DNA from: Chondrosia reniformis
Lineage: Eukaryota > Porifera > Demospongiae > Chondrillida > Chondrillidae
Reading direction: 5' to 3'
Assembly: GCA_947172415.1 (NCBI GenBank)
Contig: OX359191.1
Coordinates: 434,001 to 498,000 of the forward strand
DNA: 64,000 bases
Position 1 is the first letter of the stretch; every line of letters begins with the position of its first letter. The notes beneath the pieces were generated by a model. It was not told the origin of the DNA. It saw only the letters and a program-made list of their open reading frames with translations, and did not search any database. Position numbers and translations under genes: made by a program. Positions 1-12,000 of the stretch are shown in pieces.

Positions 1-108
1 TCTCACTAGGTTTCATATAGACCTTTTGCTGTAGAATAGATGTACTGTAGTATGTAGGAAAATGGTGTTTTAGATAATCCGTGCGATGTATCTTTGTATC
101 CTTTACAG

Positions 109-395
109 ATGCTGTCCCTTCAGATGAAGATCTACAGGTCTATGTAGTTAACAAGTGTGCCTCTCAATACAGGACAATTGGAACACTACTCAGATTAGAT
201 TACGAGACTATCGATTCAGTTCGTGGAAATGCTTCATTGCAAAGTGTCAAAGACAAGTGTTTTGAGGTGTTGATGCACTGGAAGAGAACTAGAGCTGCTG
301 GTGAGAACACTTGGAGAGCACTTCTTGATGCCCTAAAGAAGGAAGACACATGTAGAGTGGTTGTAGAGGAGCTGGAGAGAGCTTTGAACAGCTGA
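109..395 (+). CDS. Death-domain terminal exon of a gene entering from the left
   Basis: This is the last coding exon of a gene that starts outside the window. A pyrimidine-rich acceptor ending ctttacag precedes position 109 and the stop codon is 393-395. The ~94 residues form a typical six-helix death domain: an IGTLLRLDYETID core, a KCFEVLMHWKRTR helix, then TWRALLDALKK and VVEELERAL. It is almost identical to the death-domain exon at 6309-6610, so the two are recent tandem copies. Death domains mediate homotypic assembly of apoptotic and immune signalling complexes; the partner here is unknown. The exon starts in phase 1, as in the 6.3 kb copy. Family assignment is secure, gene identity is not. 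Confidence 0.8.
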
Positions 396-739
396 GAATA
401 CTAATATTTAATAACACCTTCTATAGTCAGTATATACATCTAACTTTTATATAGGTTCATATACAAAATATACATAATGTACATGTATAATACAATAGAT
501 TCCATATATAGCTATATATAGAAATGTGTGTAGAGCTATATATATACAAGTAAATAAAAAACATTTACAAAAATGATGTTAGAAGTAGGAATGGCAGTGT
601 TCACTAATACATCTGCAAAAAGTATCGAAACAAGACACTGATTATATGATAAGGCTAATCATACAGAAGTTGCATATATACTGAAATTTAAGTAACTTAA
701 CCATACACTTCTGTGTTTGGGCGCACTAACCTTAAATAG
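396..739. other. Intergenic spacer, 3' flank of the first DD gene
   Basis: No gene is seen. The sequence is AT-rich with TATATA runs. Bases ~540-735 resemble 62449-62598 near the far end of the cluster (shared aaggctaa and cttctgtgtttgggcgca stretches), so both ends of the array carry related flanking sequence. Confidence 0.5.
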
Positions 740-758
740 GAATGGTGCGCCCAAACAC
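713..758. repeat. 13-bp perfect inverted repeat at truncated kinase edge
   Basis: The arms gtgtttgggcgca (713-725) and tgcgcccaaacac (746-758) are perfect reverse complements with a 20-nt loop. Homology to the kinase C-lobe starts at or inside the right arm. A single arm of the same sequence recurs at 62585-62597, consistent with a transposon end or recombination point. Confidence 0.6.
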
Positions 759-1971
759 ATAAGGAGGCACTTCAACCAATAATTCAGCAACTCCTCTCTG
801 AAAACCTGGAAGCGCGTGGATCATTTCATTCGCTCCTGTCCAACCAGTTGAGCTGCTTACTGGAACGCTACAGAGAAGAGAAAGCAGAAGCATTGGAAGA
901 AAAGACTGTGAGTGTATTATACAGGATGTATATACCATTATATCATTACTCTAGCTTAAACTTTTAAATTTTTAATTGATTTGACCTCATATATCGCCAC
1001 TAATTTACCCTATACTTACATATCGTTTGATTTATAACAATATAGAGTGAATGCCGTGACTTGGGAAAACAGGTTCAAGAGCAAGCAACTGAGATAGATA
1101 AAATTAAGGCGGAAAATAAGGTTTGTACATGTTTGTTGTGATTAGTATAGTCCTTTCAAAGTCTGCACATGTTTGCAATTCCTGGAGTAGGAAAACAATC
1201 TCGATTTACCTTTCGGGTACATGTGTATATATTTTAACATGTACATATACAAGAAATAAACATTTAAAATCTTTATCATTATGCAGCAATTGCAGCAGTC
1301 TCTTGTAGTGGCTGAAGATAACATTCGTCAGCTTGAAGTTTGTTTATCTACAGTGCATGCATGTACAGAGTCTGTTAATTAATCTTATATGTGTACAGAA
1401 TGATAAAGATAGCTTAGACAGACAAGTGATAGATTCACAAAGTGAAATAGATGCAAAGAACAAGGAATTAGCAGACAAAGAGGTTGAGTTGACTCAAGAG
1501 AAAGACAAATTCAAAATATTACAGGTAAAGTGTTACTCTTCAAATGCAAGGTTTTCAGAATATATAGGTATGTACATATGGCTGGGTGGTATTTCAGTAT
1601 AGTTACGTAGTTTCAGTATTTATGCAATACCGAATGGTAACGATACAATGGATATTGAAGTACCATTTTTTGATATTATACGTATAATTATTTGATATGT
1701 GGTACAGTTGTAACTAATGGCCTGTATTTAGGATAGCAAATCTCCTATAGCTTGCGGGTGTTAAGTACGTCGTATGTGTCCTTTCTTGTTGTGTTGTCAC
1801 CCTTTTCTGCTCCTTCTCAAAGTTTCACAAGCTGTCTCCAAAATATTCTTATTTACAAAGGTGTAGGTTCTGAGTACCCATCTGTTGATTCAGCGCAGAA
1901 GTCTGCTCAGAAGGTCCCTTTTAGTTCTTCACATGTACAGGAACACTTATGAAACGCAATATATATCTATT

Positions 1972-1994
1972 ATTAGGGTTAGGGTTAGGGTTAT
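1972..1994. repeat. Short interstitial TTAGGG run
   Basis: About three copies of the metazoan telomere hexamer (attagggttagggttagggtta) lie in an intron of the damaged gene. It is too short to be a telomere. Confidence 0.6.
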
Positions 1995-3504
1995 ATATAT
2001 GCAGTAAATGGCCACGCAGCATTAAAAATTTATAAACCACTTAACTGCATGGAATTACTTAGACCATTCTCTTTACCTATACTGTATTGGGAAGTTCTCC
2101 ACAAATCAGACCACCTCTTTTGGTCAGTCCCAATGTGGTGGTCTTAGTAGTGAGGTTCCAAAATATTGTCAAGATTTAAGCATCAGCAACCTTAATCAAA
2201 GAACTAAGAACATTTTGACCTGTAATTTACTGCTGAAGAAGTCCACCTACCAATGAATTTAGCCATCTTTTCAGAAAGTCCTGATTATTATTTTATTACT
2301 CCTATTCAAAGAGGTATACTTCCTGTCTCTGTTACGTCATCATTCACATATAAACCACTTACCCTTGTTTGTACCATATTACACTGAGGATGGTAATTGT
2401 ATGATTATTGAAACATTTGTAAATTAAAGAATTTGATTTCATTTGACTAGTGTACGTGTTATAATTCTTGAGTAAGTCCAATTCATTATGAATGCAACAG
2501 GTACCCCTTATTACTTCGAAATATTTGTACATAGATAACTAGTAATATGTCAACAAGCTTCTTATGATGATATATAGGATCAACAAAGGGAAGCCTGGCA
2601 AGGGATAGCACCCCTATATAGAGAATCGAAAGAGGCACAAGTACGTTGTGTTATAGGATGCTCTCTTGAAATGTACGTACATATGTTTTATGATGAATTA
2701 CATAAATATAAGATGAAACATATGTAAACATTTCAATAGCACCCATTTAATTCATGCATGTTTCAATTTGAATACATAATAAACATCTGATTACATAGAC
2801 CAAAATTATAGAATTACAAGGCCAGTTAAATAACATAAATGCTCAACTAAAAGAGGCTGAAGAGCAGATTGCTAACGTTAGTTTGGTAGATAAAGTACTG
2901 CCTTAACTTCAAAAACAAGTTAACCATAATTTTGAAATATAGTGTTGTAGATTGTTCATTGAATATATACATAAATATATTTGCATGTGTTTACCCCTAC
3001 CTATATAGCTGAAAGAAGAATGTGCAAAACTCAAAAAGGCTAAAACTGAAGTTGAAAAAGCAAAAGAAACAGAGGAAAAACTTCATAGTCATACCAGAGT
3101 ATGTTTGTATGTACAGTACACATATAGGGATTTTGATATACGTATATGTGACTATTATAACTTTTGATGAGTTCTTCAACTACAATAAAGGAAAAACTGT
3201 CCAAGCAAGAAGCAAGATATGTTGACCTTCTTGGAAAGTTCCAAGAATCTCAAAGGAAAAAAAGCATAGCTGAAGAAGGCAGGAAGAAGCTTACAGTCTG
3301 TTGAGTGCAAACATGCAGTCATTTAATCTCTTACTAAAAGACATGCATAGCTTTAGATATAACAAATTCTTCTAGTTATCTTTTGAAAGGATCATTTTTT
3401 GATTTTAGAGCGTATGCACTTTTAAATATTTATTATTAAAGATAACATTGAGTGATTATTTTATCAAACATCTGCTTATGTATATAAAGGCTACATTGCT
3501 AAGG

Positions 3505-4075
3505 CTAAATTAATTACCTTATTGACAACATTTATGTATGTGTAGATGGTTCTGTATTTAAGCAATGTGTAGGTATCCCTATGGGTACTGACTGTGTCCC
3601 TGTAGTTGCTAATCTTTTTCTGTTTGCCTATGAGTATGAGTTTATGAAAGGATAGGGTTAACCCTTAAGGATAACATCACCCTAGCTATTAAATTTTCCA
3701 ATACTTATAGGTATATTGATGACCATTTATGTATTAATAACAAGGATTTTGAACTGTCAATTAGTGACATTTACCCCAAAGAACTTATTCTTAAAAAGAC
3801 AATACCAGCCCTAGGAAATCCCCCTTTTTAGACTTAGATATAACCATTACTAGTAATCAATTTATCACTGAAGTATATGATAAGCGAGAGGACTTTAACT
3901 TTGATATAGTAAATTTCCCCCATTTAGATAGTAATATTCCTATTACCCCAGCCTATGGTGTCTTTATTTCACAACTAATTGGGTATTCCAGAATATGTAG
4001 TCACTTCTCCAGTTTTCAGGCTAAAAATTTGCAGTTATGCAGTAGGCTTATTAAGCAGGGTTACAAAACAATTGG
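3505..4075 (+). mobile_element. Reverse-transcriptase fragment (non-LTR / Penelope-like type), decayed
   Basis: Conceptual translation shows RT blocks in order: a segment with GIPMGTDCVPVVANLFLF, then the catalytic RYIDDHLCINN motif (YIDD), then PKELILKK, FLDLDITI, YDKREDFNFDIVNFPHLD and AYGVFISQLIGYSRICSHF. Stops and at least two frame changes separate the blocks, so it is inactive. The series resembles RTs common in cnidarian and sponge genomes; whether it is Penelope-like or another non-LTR class I cannot decide from motifs alone. Its right end runs directly into a coiled-coil exon with no visible splice acceptor between them. Confidence 0.75.
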
Positions 4076-5853
4076 AAGAATGTAAACAGAAGTTACAGGA
4101 AGAAATTCAGTCCCGTGAAATATTATCTTCAGATGTATCTCACCTTTAAATTCTTTTGCAGAAGAAGGAAGTAAGTTAGGAATAATGTTTATGTACGTAC
4201 GTGCTGGGTATACGTATATGGTTGTACATGGGATTGTACATGGATATGATTATAGGTGTTCAAAATAAATTTGTTATACTATTTACTAGTTATTGATACT
4301 GAATTTTGGCTGAAGATTGTTTTACATAGTTACAAAGTGCTTTGTAAGGCATATGCAGTGGTGCTCAAAAGAAAGTTCCATTTCAATAAAATGGCAACAT
4401 TGAGTAAATTATGTTTTTGAATTGACAAGGACACTCTACAAACTTCAGAAATAAATGAAAACTAAAGATACGTACGTATGTAGTAGACCTCAAAATGTCT
4501 GCTAATACCTAGTACATATGTATGTGCACCTTTTGATAATAAAAGTATTCTTTCCGCAAAAACACACAAGATGAGCCCTTGCTGGGAGTTGAAACCAGAA
4601 CAACTGTAGTTAATCACAATGCTCTGCTACTATAGTTATGATGAAAAAATTGATACACTTAAGAAAGAAATAAAAGATTACCTTGTAGGTATTGACAGTT
4701 TGATATACATATGTACATAATTATAAATAATTTCCTTTTGCATGTCACAATTGTAGGTAAAACTTGATGCTAAATCAGAAGAACTCAATAAGGAAAAGGA
4801 GACTTGTCAGAATCTTCACTCAACAGTAGACACGCTACAAAATGAATTAGAACAAACCAAGGTAAATTTTAAGGAGGAGAGAGTTAGTTGAAATTTATTT
4901 AACCAGAATACAGTAATATGTACGTATAGGCTACATCTAATGAACATGTGGCTGCATGATGCAACCAATTGGTAAGAAACTGGTCTCTGATTATTAGCTT
5001 TTACTGATAAATCACTTCAATTAGTATATAAACAGAGATAATTAGTAACTTTGTACAGTAGTTAGTATAAGAGGGAAGCATGAATAGAGAGCATTGCTGT
5101 GGCAGTTGTAGCTAAGCTGTTGTGGGTTTGATTTTAACAATTACTTCTTTCGTGTTCATATGATTGTGGCTTGATTATCACTTCAGTTACGTATTCATGT
5201 AGAAGAAAACACTGAAGCTGGAGTATCACATATTAGAATTGAAGAGGACCCAATCTAAGCAAGATGCTGACTATAGAGAATTGGAGAAACACCATTCAGA
5301 AGCAATTGAAGAACTTTCACAAGCTAGAGTATGTTCTTATTATCAAATTTGTGGCTATTTAAATTATACAATACATTGTAACAGACTTTGTGTGTAGATG
5401 ACTCTTATTATGCAGTAGTGTCTAGTATGTATGATTGAGAGTATATAGACAGCTATTTCACCTTAACACTAGGCTAAAAACATTTTCTTAGGACAATGAT
5501 GTACACTACATTCCTAATTACGTAGTGTACTATATACACATACGTACATGCCTATCTATGCCTACACTTTGCCAACAATACCCAGCTCCCAGCTAAACAA
5601 GACTCATGTGAATGTTCGAGCAGTTATTTATTTGTTTATTAACCTGCTGCCATTTTTTATGCCACCTTTAATTAATGTGTATACTAATCTCTACAATTGT
5701 GAGCAGTAAAGACATATTTCTAATGTTTCACTTGTTACTATAGGACTTGACAGTAGCAATGAATGTTAGGACCAAAGGTAACTTTAATGCATTGACACTA
5801 TGTTTAATCTTACATTATACTGTATTAGCTAGTTGTAACTTGTCTTTCTACAG

Positions 5854-6610
5854 AACCAATCCACAGTCCTACTCCCCTCAGTGGAGCCTCTAGTACTGAG
5901 GCCATACCTAACAGTCTTGCTCTACAGTCTCCTGTTGGAATGATTCCTTCTTTCAGCAGCTTGCAACCAAGTAGCACTATTCCACCGAGCATTTTAAGGA
6001 GCTCCTCAGAACCAAATGAAGTCAGACCTTCTTTAGGTAATATCTGTACAACTCTTAGATTCTTCACTCAGTGAATTAAGGCACATCTATATTTCACCAA
6101 TGAGTTGGTATATATACAATTTGTTATTCAATATTTAATGGCATGTATACATGTGGTCTAGTGGAGCAGAAGAATAAAGAGAAGACCCTTCCTAACCCCT
6201 TGTATCCTCATCCAAAGCTCTCACTAGGTTTCATATAGACCTTTTGCTATAGAATAGACGTACTGTTTTTTAGATTATTTGTGCAATGTATCTTTGTATC
6301 CTTTACAGATACCGTCCCTTCAGATGAAGATCTACAGGTCTATGTAGTTAACAAGTGTGCCTCTCAATGGAGGACCATTGGAACACTACTCGGATTAGAT
6401 TATGAGACTATTGATTCAGTTCATGGAAATGCTTCATTGCAAAGTGTCAAAGACAAGTGTTTTGAGGTGTTGATGCACTGGAAGAGAACTAGAGCTGCTG
6501 GTGAGAACACTTGGAGAGCACTTCTTGGTGCCCTAAGGAATGAAGACACATGTAGAGTGGTGGTAGAGGAGCTGGAGGGAGCTTTGAAAAGAGAGAATGT
6601 TGAATATTAA
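5854..6610 (+). CDS. Linker plus death-domain exon pair (3' end of damaged locus)
   Basis: Two intact exons. 5854-6036 encodes a ~60-residue Ser/Pro/Thr-rich linker ending ...EVRPSL plus one base. The DD exon 6309-6610 picks up in the matching phase (g|at acc gives Asp-Thr). The DD (WRTIGTLLGLDYETID, KCFEVLMHWKRTR, TWRALLGAL, VVEELEGAL) is complete and ends with TAA at 6608-6610. It restores a canonical Trp in helix 2 (QWRTIG) where the left-edge copy has Tyr. The linker was duplicated again at 8473-8550. Conserved phase and an open frame suggest this end was under selection recently even though the 5' part is broken. Confidence 0.7.
6195..6300. repeat. Intronic repeat shared with 1-80, 8660-8720, 15130-15215, 17350-17475
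   Basis: The stretch around catccaaagctctcactagg...agaatag lies just before the DD exon and also in front of the left-edge DD exon. Related sequence, in either orientation, appears at 8660-8720, 15130-15215, 15335-15600, 17350-17475 and 26062-26312. It appears to be a dispersed repeat family carried in introns of this gene family. Confidence 0.55.
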
Positions 6611-7228
6611 TAACACCTTATATAGTTGGTATATACATCCTAACTTTATACCTAGGTTAATATACATACATAATGTACGTACATGTATAATACAATAGAT
6701 TCTATATAGCTATATATAGAAACGTGTGTAGAGCTATATACGTATGTATATTCTATATAAAGGAATCACGTGAGTAGCTGTTACAATTGATTCCACATGA
6801 TAGAGAGAAGGTTGAATATATATACATATATACATCCTAGCTATTGTCAGGGGATACTCTACCTCCCAAACATTAATCCCTAGTGAATAGTGTACCCTCT
6901 TAGGGAATCCTGTACTCCTTGACCATGCATCCAGGAAGTATATAAATGCCAATAAAACTAGCTACATACATGTCATAATTAGTACTATATATAATACTGT
7001 ACAGATCTTACCAAGTCTGTAAAACAGAATAGCTATTGTATATAGTAGCATTGAAACAAACATATGTACACCTGCTACCTGCATGGGTCACCCAAGCATA
7101 GCAGTATCGGTCACTATAGTCGGATGTGCAGTGTACTTTCTGGGTCCAGCTATTGCACATGTTCTTGAATTGAAAACGCTGCTTTACTGGGAAATTGGAT
7201 ATATAGCCTGAGGAGTTGCTACTGCAGG
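6611..7228. other. Spacer with possible membrane-segment remnant
   Basis: Mostly AT-rich. From about 7084 a + frame encodes a hydrophobic stretch (IAVSVTIVGCAVYFLGPAIA) that ends at a TGA near 7210. A second hydrophobic stretch (GVATAGCSAGGIYLTY) follows in the same frame and also ends in a stop. It could be a decayed two-pass membrane protein or exon; no family is recognised. Confidence 0.3.
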
Positions 7229-7654
7229 GTGCTCTGCAGGAGGTATCTACCTGACTTACAAGTACAATACCTATACTTGAAAGAAAAAGCAATTAGACGT
7301 CTCATTCAAGCCGTTGATGACATTGTAATCCAAGTATGGAATGTTATGAATGGACGTATTGATGATGTTAGGGAATACTTACTTAGAGCCCAAAGAAGAA
7401 ATGACCATGATGCTATACAGAATTACATTAGTAGATGCCTCAACACTTGGGATGAGATTAATGTTCGTGCTAGAGCTCTGTTGGAAGGTCAAGGAGGTAA
7501 TGTCCCAGATAACAATGAAGAAGTACCACCGAATGGACAACCAGAAAGTGCATCAGAAGAAGGATTGCAACATCGCTATGCATCACTGCCTGAGGAAGCT
7601 CAGCAAACATTAGATGCCTTTCTCAGAGCTCTTAATATGCGACCTCAGATATAA
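7229..7654 (+). CDS. Hypothetical helical protein (3' end; start uncertain)
   Basis: An open frame of ~140 codons ending in TAA (7652-7654). No ATG opens it, so it is probably the last exon of a spliced gene or a relic. The product is helical and charged: IRRLIQAVDDIVIQVWNVM, VREYLLRAQRRND, then an Asn/Pro/Glu-rich linker and a C-terminal helix with LPEEAQQTLDAFLRALN. I do not recognise it. Its last ~75 bases and about 600 bp of 3' flank reappear, frame-shifted and non-coding, just after the stop codons of the SHQY genes at 32834 and 62004. It therefore shares a 3' end with them. Hydrophobic segments in another frame lie immediately upstream. Confidence 0.4.
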   Translation: MLCRRYLPDLQVQYLYLKEKAIRRLIQAVDDIVIQVWNVMNGRIDDVREYLLRAQRRNDHDAIQNYISRCLNTWDEINVRARALLEGQGGNVPDNNEEVPPNGQPESASEEGLQHRYASLPEEAQQTLDAFLRALNMRPQI

Positions 7655-8472
7655 CTCATATACAATACATTACTTACTCTTATTATTGTGATGTGATCTT
7701 TTATAAATTGGTGGCATGTAAATGTGTTGTGTTCCTTTTTGCTTTTAAACTTGCTTCTTGAATTTGATTTCTATGTGTATAATCATGTGGTTAGTATATA
7801 AACCTTTACTTTAAAGTAGATATAGCATGCATATTTATAAGAAAATTTTATATAACAGTTACTCATTTATATTATTTTGTACAATACTTGCAGTGTCATG
7901 CAGTATACTATTCCAGTATTAACCCTTTAAGTATTAACCCAACACTTAACTACTGGTTATGACTGGTTCTCATTAGGAATAAGGGACTTCCCAAGAAAAA
8001 TTCCCTTTTGTATAAGGAAGGGGTTATATAAATCTTATTCTAAAAGTTAGATAGTCAAACAGTAGTATACATAGCACACATAAGATATTCCTTTGCTGGC
8101 AGGTGTTGTATATACAGTGTTTGGGCCTTCTGCTTCCAACAGAAAAATATTATTAATATTCATCTTTCCATAAATGCACCACACCATCCAGTGAAAGATT
8201 TGCTAATCCATCATTACCAAGGATAGAGGATATGAATTAAGGTTCTTATAGTTTTGCCACTTATATACATGAGTCCATTGAGACAAATAAGAAACAGAAT
8301 GGAGCTGTTAATATATATAATGCATAGTCTAGATCTATGTAGATGGATTACTTTACACATAATCATGGGGTATTAAATTCCATTAAATTTTGTACTGTGG
8401 CCAGGAAAATGGTATAAGTAGATGAGTTATGCAAACAAGGTGTCGGTATAGCTCCTGGTTGAAATGATCACT
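7655..8472. other. Spacer, 3' flank shared with 62.1-62.7 kb
   Basis: No gene is seen. The stretch beginning gcttttaaacttgcttcttg and continuing through aatcatgtgg is nearly identical to 62148-62260 and partly to 32980-33000, marking a duplicated 3' flank. Confidence 0.5.
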
Positions 8473-8838
8473 TCTTGCAACCAAGTAGCACTATTCCACC
8501 GAGCATTTTAAGGAGCTCCTCAGAACCAAATGAAGTCAGACCTTCTTTAGGTAATATCTGTACAACTCTTACATTCTTCATTCAGTGAATTAAGGCACAT
8601 CTATATTTCACCAATGGGTTTGTATGTACATATGGTCCAGTGGATCAGAAGAATAAAGAGAAGACTCTTGTATATATCCTCATCCAAAGCTCTCACTAGG
8701 TTTCATATACATACATACATTATACAAGTGTCAAAGACAAGTGTTTTGAGCTGTTTGATGCACTGGAAGAGAACTAGAGCTGCTGGTGAGAACACTTGGA
8801 GAGCACTTCTTGGTGCCCTAAGGATTGTATTAAAATAG
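8473..8838 (+). pseudogene. Truncated duplicate of linker and death-domain exons
   Basis: 8473-8550 repeats the second half of the Ser/Pro linker exon, including its donor. 8724-8838 repeats the middle of the DD (LMHWKRTRAAGENTWRALLGAL). The first third of the DD and the end of helix 6 are missing, and an inserted base upstream of LMHWKR shifts the frame relative to the intact copies. It lies ~180 bp before the start of the next gene and is a non-functional tandem remnant. Confidence 0.7.
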
Positions 8839-8859
8839 ATTTTTGCTTTATGTTATACG

Positions 8860-9020
8860 AGTGTCCGTGATGCAACCCATTCCTGTTTAAACCACTAGCA
8901 ATTTCCCCTAAATATATACGTGAGAGCTGCAACGTCACGTATCGATCCCATATAAGGACAAAGTGTCCTACTTGCAAGTTCACATCTCGCGATCGAGCTC
9001 GAGAATTAAGATAAGCTAGG
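8860..9020 (+). promoter_or_regulatory. Putative promoter / 5' UTR of the kinase gene, with CArG box
   Basis: Immediately upstream of the ATG at 9021. It contains CCATATAAGG at 8948-8957, a perfect match to the serum-response CArG consensus CC(A/T)6GG that also holds a TATA-like core. An acgtcacgt CRE-like site lies a few bases upstream, and a GC-richer stretch (tctcgcgatcgagctcgag) precedes the start. These are sequence matches only. Confidence 0.4.
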
Positions 9021-12000
9021 ATGGCGGGTTCTTGGCTGAAAAGAAACCTGGGTATCGGTAAAAGAGAGGTAATAGAGGTACCGGTTACTAATCAGAATCA
9101 GCAGGGAAATGCACCAATAGCCACCGCTGCAGTTAACATTGAAACGACCAACCACATCCCAGGAGAATCAGACATCGACTTGGTATCTTCTATAATCGAC
9201 CAGTCTGAAGTGCGTGTTGGAGAATCGGAAGGAGAACGCAAGATGATCGGAGAAGGTGCCTTTGCTAAAGTCTATAAAGGTCGTTATAAGGATTCGCCTT
9301 GTGCTGTGAAAATATTCACAAGAGAGGGGCAGGAATATGCTAAAAGCGAGCTACGTTTAGTCAGGAACCTAAGCGAACATGGCCATGAAAATATTGTCCT
9401 GATGATCGGAATCTGGATGGACGATCTGACAAAGCATTACTCTCTGGTGATGGAGTTGTGTGATAAGACGCTGTTTGACTATCTCGCCGATATTGCCCAG
9501 AAAAAGGAAATTTCTACATTCCGCATCAAGCAAAAGCTTTTGCTTCTTCGTGATATATCCAGAGCAATGGTATTCCTACACGGCAGGAGCATCCTTCACT
9601 TAGATCTTCACGCTGCAAATGTGCTGCTGCTCAAGAAGGCACAAGATGGAGAGGAGAGGTATGTGGCAAAGGTTTGTGATTTTGGTAGATCTGTCTCTCT
9701 AGACACTAGTCACAAGGTTGAAATCACTGCTTTCGGTAAAGAGGAGTTTATGCCCCCAGAAGTCCTTGCTAATCACCAGCACATCACTCTTGCAATAGAT
9801 GTCTTCTCTTATGGCTGTCTCATTCTGCATGTTCTGACATGTAAGTTTCCCAAACCAGAGAAAGGTGGTACCAGTTCATTTGGGAACAGGAAGTACCTAA
9901 TGACAAACATCAAAGGAGATAACCATCAAGTCTTCCAACCACTCATTCAGCAGTGCCTTGCTGATGAACCAGCTGAAAGAGGGAATTTCCCATCCATTGA
10001 CACCAAATTAGCAGCTCATTTCAAGTACTATGGAATGGAAGCAGCAGAGAACCTCAATGAAAAAACTGTGAGCCTTCCATTTTAAATTTGTAATTCCCAT
10101 AAAATATGCATACCATTTTACTGTTGACAGAACAATTTTACTTTATTTTGTTATATTAGGTTGAAAATGAAGAATTGAGAGGTCAACTGGATACAATGAG
10201 ACAAAAAGCTGCTAGATTACAAGTAAGATTATAACATCCAGTAGCCATTTATACAGCAGGACATACCATCCAACCATTTTATTTATATTAGGAAGTGTTA
10301 GAAAAACTAAGCATTGCTGAGGGCACCATTGAGAAGCTACAGGTATGTACATGACATGCTCTTTACTATAGTTAAAGGATATACATACAGTAGAATTATT
10401 CACTTAACTGACTCTGCTACCTGCAGATATTTGCTTGCTTTTATTGCTCATACATTTTTTGTGATTAAGTTGCCCCCTCCAGCAGTGGGCAGGGTTTGGC
10501 TTGTTCGATCATTTTGACATGCATAGAGTGATTTACATACATACTTATACATACACATAGAAGATCTGAGTACTATTTAAACCATATATGCATTAAATTT
10601 CAAGAAAATGTTGGAATCTATATTAGGTTGTTTCTGTTGTGTATTCTTTATTAATACGTACACTCATGCAATTAGCTTTCCTTTTCATTCTGTATATGCA
10701 GAAAAATGAAGTTACTTTGAATCAGACAAATATAGAACTGCAAGGTCAGCTTGAAGCAAAAAACAAAGACATTGAGAACAAACACAAGGAGTTGTATACA
10801 GCATATAGGAAATTGGAAGAATTACAGGTATAGAATTCGAAGTTGTGTCATTTTTACAATATTAGTGAAACTTAGGCTAATTACGTTGTAGAAGATAATA
10901 CTAAACTTCAGTGTCCATACACACTATCCATGGACGTATGTGTTTATCAGTGAATGATATTATGTACAGTATATATGGGCTTTCAACAATAATTCTACAG
11001 AATAAACAAACTGATGCATTCAAAGAGGTTGGACCAATGTTTAATGAGTTTCAAAAGGCAAATGTGCGTAAGATTTAATCATTGATTGGTATGCCATTTT
11101 AACCTTATTTCTATATAAGTTTTCTCTGCCTATGCATGTTAAATGTTTTGATATTTATGTACATTTCTATAATTTAGGAGGAAAATGCTAAACTGAAAGG
11201 ACAACTAGCTGCTACAGAGGAAAAACTAAAAGCAGCTGACAATGCCATTGCCAAGGTAAAAGCCGATGTAGTCAAAATTTCTTTCTAAAACTGACTGATG
11301 TACGTACGTATATATAGCTAAAGGGTGATTGTAAGGAATATCGTAAGGAAATAACTAAAATTCAGAAGGCTAAAGACGATGAAGAAAAGCTTCATCTTCA
11401 TACTAAGGTATTTCATTTCTAATATATATCAATCGCTACTGACACATTCAATGGTTGTTAAAGGAATAATTTGCAAAGTATGGTTAATTTTATTTGATTT
11501 TTATTTCTACATATGTTAAAATTGTCTAACCCTTCCTGTATCCATTATTTAAATTCTTTGACTTTTGAGTCAGTGTTTCTACGTATATACATACTGCAGG
11601 ATCAACTTTCTAAGAAGACTGCTGCATACAATGAGTATGTGGATATGCTTAGAAGCTCTCAAAGTCAGAAAGCTGCAGTTGAAGATGAGAAAAGAAAGCT
11701 TGAGGTCAGTGCCCTATAATATGTACGTATATTGTACTCAGTTTGTACGTATGTACGTACGTATATTGTACTCAGTTTGTACGTATGTATGTACGTATGT
11801 ACGTATGTATATATAGGGTTGCTGTATTGTACATTTACTTTGTATGTATATAACCAATGCAGACATTGCATATTAATGCTTGTGGACAATGTTTTGATAT
11901 ACAGATACAGGTGAAAGTCCTTGAAGAAAACCTTCAGACTGCTTCAGGAGATCTTGAAGATTCAAGAGCTAAAAGGAAGGAATCTGCTAATCACTTAAAG

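Larger units (their letters stand above)
740..6610 (+). pseudogene. Damaged kinase-tail / coiled-coil / death-domain gene
   Basis: A 5'-truncated relative of the 9.0 kb kinase gene. The exon 740-907 encodes only the end of a kinase C-lobe (LQPIIQQLLSENLEARGSF) and ends at the same splice site as the intact gene. Phase-0 coiled-coil exons follow: 1046-1120, 1287-1337, 1399-1524, 2578-2640, 2799-2876, 3009-3098, 3191-3295, a damaged one ~4075-4169, 4757-4861 and 5203-5328. Then come 5744-5777, a Ser/Pro-rich linker 5854-6036 and the death domain 6309-6610. Exon sizes match the intact gene one for one (51, 126, 63, 78, 90, 105). Damage: the rest of the kinase is absent, a reverse-transcriptase fragment lies against one exon, and that exon has an in-frame TAA. 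The linker and DD exons are still intact and could serve a shorter transcript. The ancestral layout kinase-coil-DD resembles RIPK1. Confidence 0.65.

Noticed and set aside
1972..1994. TTAGGG triplet as telomere or chromosome end
   Set aside because: Only about three units inside an intron; no array and no end of sequence.
11665..11914. Overlapping ORFs rich in Tyr, Val, Cys, Met and Arg on both strands
   Set aside because: They are translations of TACGTA/TATGTA simple repeats in an intron of the kinase gene.
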